The notes below the pieces were generated by a model. It was not told the DNA's origin. It saw only the letters and a list, made by a program, of their open reading frames with translations, and did not search any database. DNA of 64,000 nucleotides from Campylobacterales bacterium (GTDB lineage: Bacteria; Campylobacterota; Campylobacteria; Campylobacterales; Sulfurovaceae), in the NCBI GenBank assembly GCA_014763895.1, contig JACXUM010000010.1, forward strand, positions 27,663-91,662, read 5' to 3'. The position numbers were made by a program, and so were the translations under genes. Below, one piece after another: positions 17,274 through 25,884 of this stretch; positions within the stretch are counted from its first letter, which is position 1; the number at the start of each line of letters is the position of its first letter.

Positions 17274-18830
17274 ATGGCCTATCCGTTTACAAATTTTTAT
17301 GAAATGATCACTTCTTGGGCAAAAGAGAGTGGAAAAAAAACAGCGCTTTTTGTCGATGATGAGAAGATACGCTATCGTGACATTCTTGAAAGAGCAGATC
17401 GTTTGGCAGATTTTTTGGAGCAAAAAGGGATAGGTAAAGGAGACAGGGTAGCTTTGTTTCTTCGTAATAGCCCCGAGTTTGTCTACAGTATCTTTGCTGC
17501 TTCCAAGCTGGGCGCCATAGTCGTACCGATCAATACCTTTTTAAAAGAGGAAGAACTCTCTTATATTTTGGAAGATTCGGGGGCAAAATATCTGATAGCC
17601 TCAGGCATCTATGAAAAAACGGTAAAAGCAAGCAGGGCCTATGCGCTTTGTAACGGTGTTCTATGGGAAGGAGAGTTTGCTGCTGTTGATGAGGTAAATG
17701 ACCGATTTGGCGATGCACTTTCTTCGGTATCTGTTGCCCCTCATATCCAAACAGGATTGGATGATACCGCAGTGATCATCTATACATCCGGAACGACCGG
17801 AAAACCAAAGGGTGCGATGCTCAGCCACAGGAACATTTTTTCCAATGCGGTTTCTGGTTCGATGACGATCAATGTGACCTCAAAAGACCGTGCGATCGTC
17901 TTTTTGCCGATGTTCCACTCCTTTACTTTTTCTATAGGGGTGATACTCCCTCTTCATGGAGGTGCGAGTATCGTTATCATCAAATCGATACAGCCGTTTT
18001 CAAATATCTTTAAACAGGTATTACTTAAACGCGTTAGTATCTTTTTTGGTGTACCTGATGTCTATAATGCACTCTCAAAAGCAAAACTTCCATGGTATTT
18101 TATGTGGTTTAATAATATCCGAGCCTTTATCTCCGGTGCAGCAGCACTTCAGCCTAAAACCTTGGAAGCGATGGCAAAAAAATTTAAAAGGGCTACGCTG
18201 CTTGAAGGGTACGGACTCAGTGAAGCTGCACCGGCTGTGAGCATGAATACGTTTGAAAAACAAAAAGCAGGGTCTGTTGGAACAGCCCTTAGCGGCTATG
18301 AGATCAAGATCGTGGATGAAAATCTTGTCGAAGTTCCAACTGGCGTTATAGGTGATATCATTATAAAAGGTGACAATGTCATGCAGGGATACCTTGGACG
18401 TCCCGAATCCACTGCAGAGACAATTATCAACGGATGGCTGTTGACCGGAGATATGGGATATCTCGACGAAGAGGGATTTTTGTTTATTGTAGATAGAAAA
18501 AAAGATTTGATTATTTCCAAAGGGATCAATATCTATCCCCGTGAGATCGAAGAGATGATAGACAGTTTCGAGGGAATCGGTTCTTCAGCTGTCATAGGGA
18601 TAGAAGATGAGAAGAATGGAGAGATCCCTGTAGCCTATCTTGAACTTGAAGAGGGTGTGACACAGATCGATGAGGTCGGATTAAAGGCTTATCTGCGTAA
18701 ACAACTCGCAAATTACAAGATACCTAAACAAATTCATATCATAGAATCTTTGCCTAAAAATGCAACCGGAAAAGTACTCAAGCGTCTGCTTAAAGACCGT
18801 TTGAGGGATGAAGCATTGGCGGCTGAATGA
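17274..18830 (+). CDS. Long-chain fatty acid CoA ligase-like (AMP-binding)
   Basis: 518 residues, ANL superfamily. The AMP-binding motif IYTSGTTGKPKGAMLSH lies near residues 163-180. FLPMFHSFTFSIG, EGYGLSEAAPAVSMN, GDMGYLDEEGFLFIVDRKKD and the C-terminal lysine motif ATGKVLKR follow in order. It activates a carboxylic acid to acyl-AMP and then acyl-CoA. With FadL and a lipase directly upstream, a fatty acid is the likely substrate. No beta-oxidation genes are in the window, so the acyl-CoA may feed membrane lipid recycling. The nagA start overlaps its stop. Confidence 0.85.
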   Translation: MAYPFTNFYEMITSWAKESGKKTALFVDDEKIRYRDILERADRLADFLEQKGIGKGDRVALFLRNSPEFVYSIFAASKLGAIVVPINTFLKEEELSYILEDSGAKYLIASGIYEKTVKASRAYALCNGVLWEGEFAAVDEVNDRFGDALSSVSVAPHIQTGLDDTAVIIYTSGTTGKPKGAMLSHRNIFSNAVSGSMTINVTSKDRAIVFLPMFHSFTFSIGVILPLHGGASIVIIKSIQPFSNIFKQVLLKRVSIFFGVPDVYNALSKAKLPWYFMWFNNIRAFISGAAALQPKTLEAMAKKFKRATLLEGYGLSEAAPAVSMNTFEKQKAGSVGTALSGYEIKIVDENLVEVPTGVIGDIIIKGDNVMQGYLGRPESTAETIINGWLLTGDMGYLDEEGFLFIVDRKKDLIISKGINIYPREIEEMIDSFEGIGSSAVIGIEDEKNGEIPVAYLELEEGVTQIDEVGLKAYLRKQLANYKIPKQIHIIESLPKNATGKVLKRLLKDRLRDEALAAE

Positions 18831-19963
18831 GACTGAAAATGAGAGCGATCATTAATGCAAACATGGTAGCAGACAAAGAGATTTTGGAAGGCAAAGTACT
18901 GCTGTTTGATGAAAAGATCATTGATATTGTGGATCGGTGCCCAAATGATGCAGAGGTTATTGATGCCAATGGGGCTTATGTAAGTGCAGGGTTTATCGAT
19001 CTGCATATTCACGGCAGCGGGGGAGCAGATGTCATGGATGCAACGCCTAAGGCGCTTGAGATGATCTCTTCGGCTCTTGTACAAACAGGTACAACCGCTT
19101 TTTTGGCTACAACAATGACAATGTCAACACAAAACATTCTTCAAGCGTTGGAAAATGTAAAAACTTCCAAAAAGTCACTTGCTGGTGCTACTGTTTTAGG
19201 GGTACATATGGAAGGACCTTTTATCAATGTCCAAAAACACGGTGCCCAGGATAGGGCTTATGTGCAGACACCGACACTAGAATGGATCGAAGCCTATATA
19301 GATGAGATCAAAATGATTACGCTTGCACCGGAAGTTGAAGAAGCCCAGACCTTTATCAAAACGATGCAAAAGAAGTATCCCCATGTCATTTTGAGTATCG
19401 GGCATAGTGATGCTGACTATGAAATATGTAAACAAAGCTTTGAATGGGGGATCTCACATGCAACACATCTATTTAATGCAATGAATCCCTATCATCATAG
19501 AAAGCCGGGAATTGTGGGGGCAGTATTCGATAGTCCTGTGACCTGCGATATCATCGCTGATCTGGTGCATACGCACCCCTCTACCTTGGATTTGACCTAC
19601 CGTATCAAAAAAGACCAATTGATTTTAATAACCGATTCGATGAGGGCTGGATGTATGAAAAATGGTATCTATGATCTAGGAGGACAAAAGGTTGAAGTAA
19701 GGGAAGGAAAAGCATCATTGGAAGATGGTACGCTTGCTGGAAGTGTGTTAAAACTCAATGATGCACTCAAAAATATGATTTTGCACACTTCCATGACATT
19801 GCCAGAAGCTGTTTATAGTGTAACCGGTTTGCCTGCACAGAAACTGGGGATCAAAAAAGGTGCTCTCAAAAGCGGGTATGATGCGGATATAGTGATCTTT
19901 GATGAAGATTTCAGTATCATATCAACAATCATCAATGGAGAGATCAGGTATCAAAGGAACTAA
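18827..19963 (+). CDS. nagA: N-acetylglucosamine-6-phosphate deacetylase
   Basis: Removes acetate from GlcNAc-6-phosphate, giving glucosamine-6-phosphate. 378 residues, amidohydrolase superfamily. Metal and catalytic motifs are visible: DLHIHGSGG, HMEGPFINV (Glu), SIGHSDA (His), ATHLFNAM (His) and LITDSM (catalytic Asp). The ATGA overlap with the acyl-CoA synthetase stop indicates coupling; a second ATG at 18839 is also possible. The next gene is the EIIA of the sugar PTS, and the GlcNAc EIICB is convergent downstream, so imported GlcNAc-6-P is the likely substrate. NagB, the next enzyme, is not in the window. Confidence 0.94.
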   Translation: MRLKMRAIINANMVADKEILEGKVLLFDEKIIDIVDRCPNDAEVIDANGAYVSAGFIDLHIHGSGGADVMDATPKALEMISSALVQTGTTAFLATTMTMSTQNILQALENVKTSKKSLAGATVLGVHMEGPFINVQKHGAQDRAYVQTPTLEWIEAYIDEIKMITLAPEVEEAQTFIKTMQKKYPHVILSIGHSDADYEICKQSFEWGISHATHLFNAMNPYHHRKPGIVGAVFDSPVTCDIIADLVHTHPSTLDLTYRIKKDQLILITDSMRAGCMKNGIYDLGGQKVEVREGKASLEDGTLAGSVLKLNDALKNMILHTSMTLPEAVYSVTGLPAQKLGIKKGALKSGYDADIVIFDEDFSIISTIINGEIRYQRN

Positions 19964-20434
19964 ATGTTTGGATTTTTTAAACGGAAAATACGTGAAATTA
20001 AATCACCGGTGGATGGTGAAGTCATAGCGATAGAGAGTATCAACGATGATGTGTTCTCTCAAAAAATGGTAGGGGATGGAGTAGCCGTCATACCGATGTC
20101 GGATATCTTTTCAGCCCCTATCGACGGTGTCATATCTAAAATATTTCCAACCAACCATGCCTATACTGTGACATCTGACAAAGATATGACTGTGATGGTC
20201 CATATTGGGTTGGATACGGTTGCGTTGGAAGGAAAAGGATTTGAACGTCTTGCAAACGAAGGTGACCGTGTTTCAAGTGGTGATCCGGTCATAAAGGTGG
20301 ATCTGGCTTATTTGCGGGAGCATGCCAAAGATATTGTTACCCCTATTGTCATCTCTTCAGACAGTGATGTTAAACAGATCGAGAAAAAAAACAAGATCGT
20401 CAAAAGCGGGGATCTTATTATGGAGGTTTCCTGA
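19964..20434 (+). CDS. crr: PTS glucose-family EIIA (Crr-like)
   Basis: 156 residues, a free-standing EIIA-Glc domain. The two active histidines are visible: His in FPTNHAYTV and the phosphorylated His in VMVHIGLDTVALEGKGFE. The N-terminus lacks any extension beyond the usual EIIA-Glc. It passes phosphate from HPr to EIIB. The EIICB in this window (20529-21905) has no EIIA domain, so this protein probably completes that permease. It starts immediately after the nagA stop and overlaps the next small ORF (TGATG). Whether it has a regulatory role as in enterobacteria is unknown. Confidence 0.9.
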   Translation: MFGFFKRKIREIKSPVDGEVIAIESINDDVFSQKMVGDGVAVIPMSDIFSAPIDGVISKIFPTNHAYTVTSDKDMTVMVHIGLDTVALEGKGFERLANEGDRVSSGDPVIKVDLAYLREHAKDIVTPIVISSDSDVKQIEKKNKIVKSGDLIMEVS

Positions 20435-20532
20435 TGGAATCACAGGTTGACAGCTATTATCACTACATTGTCTATATTGTTATTTTGGTTGCTTTGTTTA
20501 TAGTCCTCAAAGCACCCAAAAAGAAGGATTAG
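20434..20532 (+). CDS. 32-residue single-span membrane peptide
   Basis: A short frame read directly from the sequence: ATG at 20434 overlaps the EIIA stop as TGATG, and the frame runs 32 codons to TAG at 20530-20532. The product has an acidic/polar N-terminus (MESQVDSYYHY), one hydrophobic helix (IVYIVILVALFIVL) and a basic tail (KAPKKKD). That is a credible single-pass membrane peptide with a positive inside end. GGAGG lies 9 bases upstream of the start. It overlaps the end of the convergent nagE by four bases. Function unknown; a partner of the PTS permease is a guess. Confidence 0.55.
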   Translation: MESQVDSYYHYIVYIVILVALFIVLKAPKKKD

Positions 20533-21905
20533 CTTCCAATAATTTCTTTGATCTTTTGGGCGATTTTTTCCGCTTCTGCTCCAAGTACGATCTGGATAGA
20601 GTGTTTATCCGGTCGTATGACGCCTTTTGCTCCCAGTTTTGTAAAGACTGTGTCATCAAGATGTTGATTCTCTTTGACGCTCATTCTCAGCCTGGTAATA
20701 CAAGCATCGGTATGGACGATATTGTCAGCCCCACCCAGCGCCTTGATAAAGGCATTGGTTCGATCGTCGCCCTTGACTGTGTCCGGCTCGATTGTTTCTG
20801 CGAAAAGATCAAGTTTAAGATACCTGATCAGATAATAACTAAGAGTGAAGTAGGCCACTCCGAAAACAAGGCCCAATGGAAGCAACAGCAGCGGGTTTGT
20901 CGCCAATTTGTAGTTGATCAGATAATCGATCAAGCCTGCCGAAAATCCAAATCCCGCATGGATATCGAGCATCTGGGCGACTGCCAGCGCCAATCCTGTC
21001 AACAGTGCATGGATGACAAAGAGCAGAGGCGCTTCAAATAAAAAGAGAAATTCGATCGGTTCGGTGATCCCGGTTAGAAATGAGGTGAATGCGACCCCTG
21101 CCAGAATGGCACCGGCTTTTTTACGGTTGCTTTTAGCTGTATTGAAATAGAGAGCCAATGCCATTGCGGGGAGACCGAACATCATGACAATGTAAAACCC
21201 GGACATATAAACCCCGGCACTTTGATCACCTGCAAAAAAACGATGAAGGTCACCATGTGCAACGATCGCTTGACCGGCTTTGATATACTCATAATCACCA
21301 AGCTGGAACCAAAAAACAGAATTGAGGATATGGTGCAACCCGATTGGGATAAGAAGCCGGTTAAGTGTACCGTAAATGAAGGTACCCCATTCTTGCAAGC
21401 CAATGATGGCGTTGGAAAAGGCATCGATCCCGCTTTGGGCATAATGCCAGAAATACCCTGCAAGTGTTCCAATCAGGATGGCACTCAGCGCAGTGATGAT
21501 CGGGACAAAACGTTTTCCCCCAAAAAAACCAAGGTATTCAGGCAGTTTGATATCCCAAAAACGGTTATAGAGCAATCCTGCTGTCACACCGATGATGATC
21601 CCGATGAAAACACCCATGTTGACATTGCTGTCAATTGCAGTGTAAACTGCCTTGGCAATGAGTACCCCCAATGCTCCTGAAAGTGCTGCGGCACCGTCCT
21701 GATTTTTGGAAAGGCCGTAAGCGATCCCGATACCAAAGAGTAGATCAAGGTTGGCAAAGACGGCATCCCCTGCACTTTTGAGGATCATTGCTGTAGGACC
21801 GTCAAAAATGTCTCCAAAGCCAAAACGCAAGAACAAGGCGGCAACAGGCAACACCGCGATAGGTGTCATCAAGGCCTTTCCTATTCGCTGAAGTAGACTA
21901 AACAT
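20529..21905 (-). CDS. nagE: PTS permease EIIC-EIIB, N-acetylglucosamine type
   Basis: 458 residues. The N-terminal EIIC domain (residues about 1-370) has about ten membrane helices with the family markers ALMTPIAVLPVAALF, GLSKNQDGAAAL, LIPIGLHHILNSVFWF and GITEPIEFLFLF. The C-terminal EIIB domain (residues about 385-458) carries the phosphorylated Cys in DACITRLRMSV. E. coli NagE has an extra EIIA domain that is missing here; the separate EIIA at 19964 would supply it. It imports and phosphorylates GlcNAc (or glucose) in one step. It overlaps the HPr-EI gene by 8 bases. GlcNAc specificity is supported by nagA across the convergent junction. Confidence 0.88.
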   Translation of the reverse strand: MFSLLQRIGKALMTPIAVLPVAALFLRFGFGDIFDGPTAMILKSAGDAVFANLDLLFGIGIAYGLSKNQDGAAALSGALGVLIAKAVYTAIDSNVNMGVFIGIIIGVTAGLLYNRFWDIKLPEYLGFFGGKRFVPIITALSAILIGTLAGYFWHYAQSGIDAFSNAIIGLQEWGTFIYGTLNRLLIPIGLHHILNSVFWFQLGDYEYIKAGQAIVAHGDLHRFFAGDQSAGVYMSGFYIVMMFGLPAMALALYFNTAKSNRKKAGAILAGVAFTSFLTGITEPIEFLFLFEAPLLFVIHALLTGLALAVAQMLDIHAGFGFSAGLIDYLINYKLATNPLLLLPLGLVFGVAYFTLSYYLIRYLKLDLFAETIEPDTVKGDDRTNAFIKALGGADNIVHTDACITRLRMSVKENQHLDDTVFTKLGAKGVIRPDKHSIQIVLGAEAEKIAQKIKEIIGS

Positions 21906-23748
21906 GTCGGATCTCCTCTTTGATCAGGCTGATATGTTTAGCCGAAACACTTAGCGTATCGATACCTAATGCAAGCAATTTAGGCAATGCCTCTTTGTCA
22001 GATGCAAGCTCTCCGCAGATGCTGACCGGTTTGGTTGCTTCGGTTGTGATTTTTGAGAGTGCCTCATAAAGAGCCGTAGGATCTTCATCCGATTTTAGGG
22101 TAGGATGTGTACGTTCGATGGCGAAGAGGTATTGGCTAAGATCATTGGTTCCGATCGAATAGAAATCGACTACATCATTAAAGCGGTCCAGCATGAAAAG
22201 GACTGAAGGGACTTCTATCATGATACCAAATTGAATATTTGAAATGTCAAGCGAATATTTTTTTGCAACGTTTTGGGCGAAATCTTTGGCTTCGGTGAAC
22301 TCTTGCACATAGGCTACCATCGGGAACATGATCTTGACAGGCTTGTTTTTGGCAGCTATGAAAATAGCATGCAGTTGCTCTTCGAGGATCTGTGGATGGG
22401 TTTGGAAAAGCCTCACCCCGCGTATCCCCAAAAAAGGATTGGTTTCATGCGGAAGCTGAATATACGGCAGAGCTTTATCCCCGCCCACATCTAAAGTACG
22501 TACGGTGACAAGGTCAAACAGGTCAAATATTTCCCTATAGGTATCGATTTGAGTCTGTAAAGCCGGTCTGTCGGTTGTAAACAAAAATTCTGTACGTAAA
22601 AGCCCGATACCCTCAGCCCCTTCTTCTTTGGCCTCTTTGGCACTTGCGGTATCGGAGACGTTTGCAAGCAGGTGGATCGGTTTGCCTTGTGGCGTAAAAG
22701 CTTTTTCGAACCGTTTGTTTCTTGCTTCTTTTTTGTATTTTTCATTCTGTTGAGAACGCTCTTTGGCGTGTTGAATATCCTGTTGGTTTGGTGTGTGGAT
22801 GAGAACACCCGCAAAGGTATCAAGTATCATGTTTTTGCCCGGTAATGTTTTTTCCTCTTCCTGAGAAAATTTCACAATAAGTGAAGGAATGCCTGAGGCA
22901 CGAAGCAGGATTGCTGTATGGGAACGCAGGGTTGTTTCCTGAAGAATAACACCTTTTACCGGACTTTTAGAAAGTATTTCTACTTGTCCCGGCAGTAGAT
23001 CGTCTGCAAGCAAAATGAAAGGGGTATCGGGAAGTATGATCTTCTCTTCCCTGCCCATATGTTTTTTAACCCGTTCAAGAAGATCATGATAATCACTGAT
23101 TTTTGCTTCCAGGGTACCACCTTTTAGCGATAGAATGATATTGTTTACGGCTGACTCTAAGCTCTCAAAGTTATGGTGTTTAGGAGCCAATGCCGCTAAA
23201 AGTTCTTTTTGGGCAAAAAAGATCTCCCCGTCAATACGGGTTTGATAGGTTTTATAGAGAGAATTCAACTCGTTAATACTCTCTTTGATCGCCTGGTGAA
23301 AGTCCAGAGCAGAAATTGCCTCTACATTTTTTGTCTGGTAAGTATAAAGCGGTGCGATGGCGATACCTTCACAAATGATCTCACCCTCCAAGCTATTGCC
23401 CCTATAGGTGTTTTTTTCTTTCTTGACCGTATGTACGACTAGGTCGTTTTTCATCAAAGTTGAAAATGCTGTGCTTAACGCCTCAAGTGCCTCTTGTGAT
23501 TTTCTTCCTTGTGTGATCAGGGTAAAACAGTCCTGGGTATTGAGTGACAGCGAAAGTACGGCATTGATACTTTTGGCATCAACGGTGCGGTGATTGAAAG
23601 AGAGCATGATACGGCAGGAGAACTGTTTTGCAGTATTGACAAAAGCGGCAACAGGCCTAAGGTGAAAACCGTTCGGAGAGGTTACGCAAAGCTGCTTTTG
23701 TCTGGAACGGTAAAAAAAAGAAGGATCAAAAAATTTCAAAGGGTTCAC
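21898..23748 (-). CDS. PTS HPr-Enzyme I fusion
   Basis: 616 residues. Residues about 15-100 form an HPr domain with the phosphorylated His in PNGFHLRPVAAF and the KSINAVLSLSL helix. Residues about 115-616 form Enzyme I: the active His in LRSHTAILLRASGIPS, then LLRTEFLF, the PEP-binding IMIEVPSVLFMLD and SIGTNDLSQYLFAIER, and the catalytic Cys in SICGELASD. It takes phosphate from PEP and passes it to EIIA. The start is a GTG at 23748; a stop lies just upstream in frame, so no earlier start exists. It is followed by nagE with an 8-base overlap. Together with EIIA and EIICB this is a full PTS chain. Confidence 0.9.
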   Translation of the reverse strand: MNPLKFFDPSFFYRSRQKQLCVTSPNGFHLRPVAAFVNTAKQFSCRIMLSFNHRTVDAKSINAVLSLSLNTQDCFTLITQGRKSQEALEALSTAFSTLMKNDLVVHTVKKEKNTYRGNSLEGEIICEGIAIAPLYTYQTKNVEAISALDFHQAIKESINELNSLYKTYQTRIDGEIFFAQKELLAALAPKHHNFESLESAVNNIILSLKGGTLEAKISDYHDLLERVKKHMGREEKIILPDTPFILLADDLLPGQVEILSKSPVKGVILQETTLRSHTAILLRASGIPSLIVKFSQEEEKTLPGKNMILDTFAGVLIHTPNQQDIQHAKERSQQNEKYKKEARNKRFEKAFTPQGKPIHLLANVSDTASAKEAKEEGAEGIGLLRTEFLFTTDRPALQTQIDTYREIFDLFDLVTVRTLDVGGDKALPYIQLPHETNPFLGIRGVRLFQTHPQILEEQLHAIFIAAKNKPVKIMFPMVAYVQEFTEAKDFAQNVAKKYSLDISNIQFGIMIEVPSVLFMLDRFNDVVDFYSIGTNDLSQYLFAIERTHPTLKSDEDPTALYEALSKITTEATKPVSICGELASDKEALPKLLALGIDTLSVSAKHISLIKEEIRHV

Positions 23749-23949
23749 CTGTATCTATCATCTTGGATGTTTGTTATCTGTATCGACTTTATTCAAAACA
23801 TTTGATTGGTTGGTTTTGCAATCAAAGCATTTTTTAAATCCTCTCTTTTGCCTTTCATCGTATTTGTTGTTCAAGCAATTGTAGAGGGATAGTATCTATA
23901 CTTTTTGTCGGGCCAAAAATTTCTTAGTCAAAGTATAGCAAATCTTTGT

Positions 23950-23955
23950 TATACT
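23950..23955 (+). promoter_or_regulatory. Promoter -10 for the AAA ATPase gene
   Basis: TATACT at 23950-23955, 23 bases upstream of the TTG start. The 229-base divergent gap (23749-23977) holds this and presumably the PTS promoter; I see no conserved operator in it. Confidence 0.45.
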
Positions 23956-23977
23956 CAAAGAAAAAGTAGGAATTTTA

Positions 23978-25711
23978 TTGAAATATCTGATTGATTTTAT
24001 CGAAACAAAAGATGTGACCAAGGCATTGATATACGAGCATCTTAAATGTACCAAAGAAGAAGCCGAACTGATCCGTTACGTATGCAAACGCTATGTGAAA
24101 GGGATGGAAGAGATTTCTGTTTTGGAAATGCTCCAGGAGATCTTTTCGGAAAAAGACTATGCTTATCTTAAAAAACTGGCGTTGGTGAAAAATCTTTTGG
24201 ATCTTGGATGGATCGTGCAGATCAGTTTTGGCCAGGTCAAAGCGCATGAGACGGCTCAACTGGAGCTTTTAAGCGTTTCGGTCTCACCTAGTATCTCACT
24301 TTTGCGTTTGTTGGAAGAGGGTTCTCTGGAGATTTTCCTCCCTGAGGTTAAACCTTATACCGATCATCTCGAGTATCTTCAGGACCAGTTTGATATGGTG
24401 ACCCTGCTGCACAAGATTGCAACATTCAAACAGGGGTTTGCAGACAACTCTCTAAGTATCGGACGCTTGAAGAACAAGTTGACATTGTTGAGTGCACGTA
24501 TCGAAGAGCGTGTCAAAATGACACAGACCCCGATCGTTGTAGAAGAGTTTTTTAAAGAAAAAGGTCTCGATGAAAAGGAAAAACGTATTTTTCTTGCCTT
24601 GCTCAAAGAAGAGTACAGTGGGGGCGAAGGACACTTCAGGGACATGAACACGCTGATCGAACTGATCAGTTTTGATGAGTATGAGAAGATCAAGAACCGG
24701 GCATTGCTTGAGGATGGATCCAAGCTGATCACCGAAGAGATTATTGATTATGAAGAGATTCTCAATATGTTCGGCGGTGTCAGCCGCTCTTTCTATCTTC
24801 AAGAAGAGGTCATGCAGCGGATCATTCATCCTACCAAGAACAAGAAGGTCAATAAACTTAAACTTGATGCTTTGGTTCAGGAACAGGAGATCTTTGAATA
24901 TCTCAAACCGACTACGACCTTGGATGATGTCGTTCTTCATCCTAAAACCAGAGAAACGCTGAATACACTTATCAAACAAGTTGACAAAGAGGTTTTCAAA
25001 AAGCTTAAAGAGTGGGGAATTAAGGATAAGCGTAAAGGGATTGATGCGCGTATCATCTTTTACGGAGCGGCTGGAACGGGTAAGACCATGACGGCAATGA
25101 GTTTGGCCAAGACATTGAAAAAACCGATTCTCTCTTTTGATTGTTCAAAGATACTTTCGATGTATGTGGGAGAGAGCGAAAAAAACGTACGAAGGATATT
25201 TGATGACTTTAAGGAGCTAAGCCTCAAGGCAAAGGTAGAACCGATTTTGCTGCTCAATGAGGCAGACCAGTTCCTTGGCGCAAGAAGTGAAGGAGCCGGT
25301 AGCAGTGCAGATAAGATGCATAACCAAATGCAAAATATCTTTCTTGAACAGATCGAACGGTTTGATGGGATATTGATCGCAACGACAAACCTGCTGGGCA
25401 ATATCGATAAAGCCTTTTCAAGACGGTTTAACTATAAAATCGAATTTAAAAAACCGGGAAAACGGGAACGGATAAGGCTATGGCAGTTCATGCTGCCTGA
25501 AAATGCCGATTACGAAGAGGGGTTTGATGTGAATTCCCTGGCAGTCTATGATCTAACGGGAGGCCAGATCAACCTGATTTTGAAGAATACGGCTTATAAA
25601 GTTGCAGTCAGGGATGAGAGTGTCTTTACGCTGCAGGATTTCCTTGAAGAGATACAAAAAGAAACCGGTTCAAGTTTTGACAGTGAGAAGAGTATGGGAT
25701 TCAAAATCTGA
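23978..25711 (+). CDS. AAA+ ATPase with unknown N-terminal domain
   Basis: 577 residues. The C-terminal third (from about residue 330) is an AAA domain: Walker A GAAGTGKTM, Walker B ILLLNEADQFLG, sensor-1 ATTNL and arginine-finger region FSRRFNYKIEF. The Walker B Asp is replaced by Asn (NEAD), as I recall for a bacterial Vps4/Ycf46-like subgroup. The N-terminal 330 residues are helical and charged with no recognised domain. It likely remodels or disassembles a protein complex; the substrate is unknown. The start is a TTG at 23978 preceded by AGTAGGAA. The gene is monocistronic between the PTS genes and sorA. Confidence 0.75.
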   Translation: MKYLIDFIETKDVTKALIYEHLKCTKEEAELIRYVCKRYVKGMEEISVLEMLQEIFSEKDYAYLKKLALVKNLLDLGWIVQISFGQVKAHETAQLELLSVSVSPSISLLRLLEEGSLEIFLPEVKPYTDHLEYLQDQFDMVTLLHKIATFKQGFADNSLSIGRLKNKLTLLSARIEERVKMTQTPIVVEEFFKEKGLDEKEKRIFLALLKEEYSGGEGHFRDMNTLIELISFDEYEKIKNRALLEDGSKLITEEIIDYEEILNMFGGVSRSFYLQEEVMQRIIHPTKNKKVNKLKLDALVQEQEIFEYLKPTTTLDDVVLHPKTRETLNTLIKQVDKEVFKKLKEWGIKDKRKGIDARIIFYGAAGTGKTMTAMSLAKTLKKPILSFDCSKILSMYVGESEKNVRRIFDDFKELSLKAKVEPILLLNEADQFLGARSEGAGSSADKMHNQMQNIFLEQIERFDGILIATTNLLGNIDKAFSRRFNYKIEFKKPGKRERIRLWQFMLPENADYEEGFDVNSLAVYDLTGGQINLILKNTAYKVAVRDESVFTLQDFLEEIQKETGSSFDSEKSMGFKI

Positions 25712-25845
25712 ACGATTGAAGAGGCTGCTCAGTTTTTTTGATAAAGTACATTTTTTTTGATCTTAAATTAGAAATTTATCAATAAAATTAATATAAAATT
25801 GTTGAATTAGCATCAAAATTTAAAATAATTTGATATGATTTGGGC

Positions 25846-25851
25846 TATAAT
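25846..25851 (+). promoter_or_regulatory. Promoter -10 for sorAB
   Basis: TATAAT at 25846-25851, 33 bases upstream of the sorA ATG. Its position inside the longer open frame that starts at 25840 shows that the 25840 start is not used. Confidence 0.6.
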
Positions 25852-25884
25852 CCCACATTATTACTAAAAAGGAAGAAACAGCAC

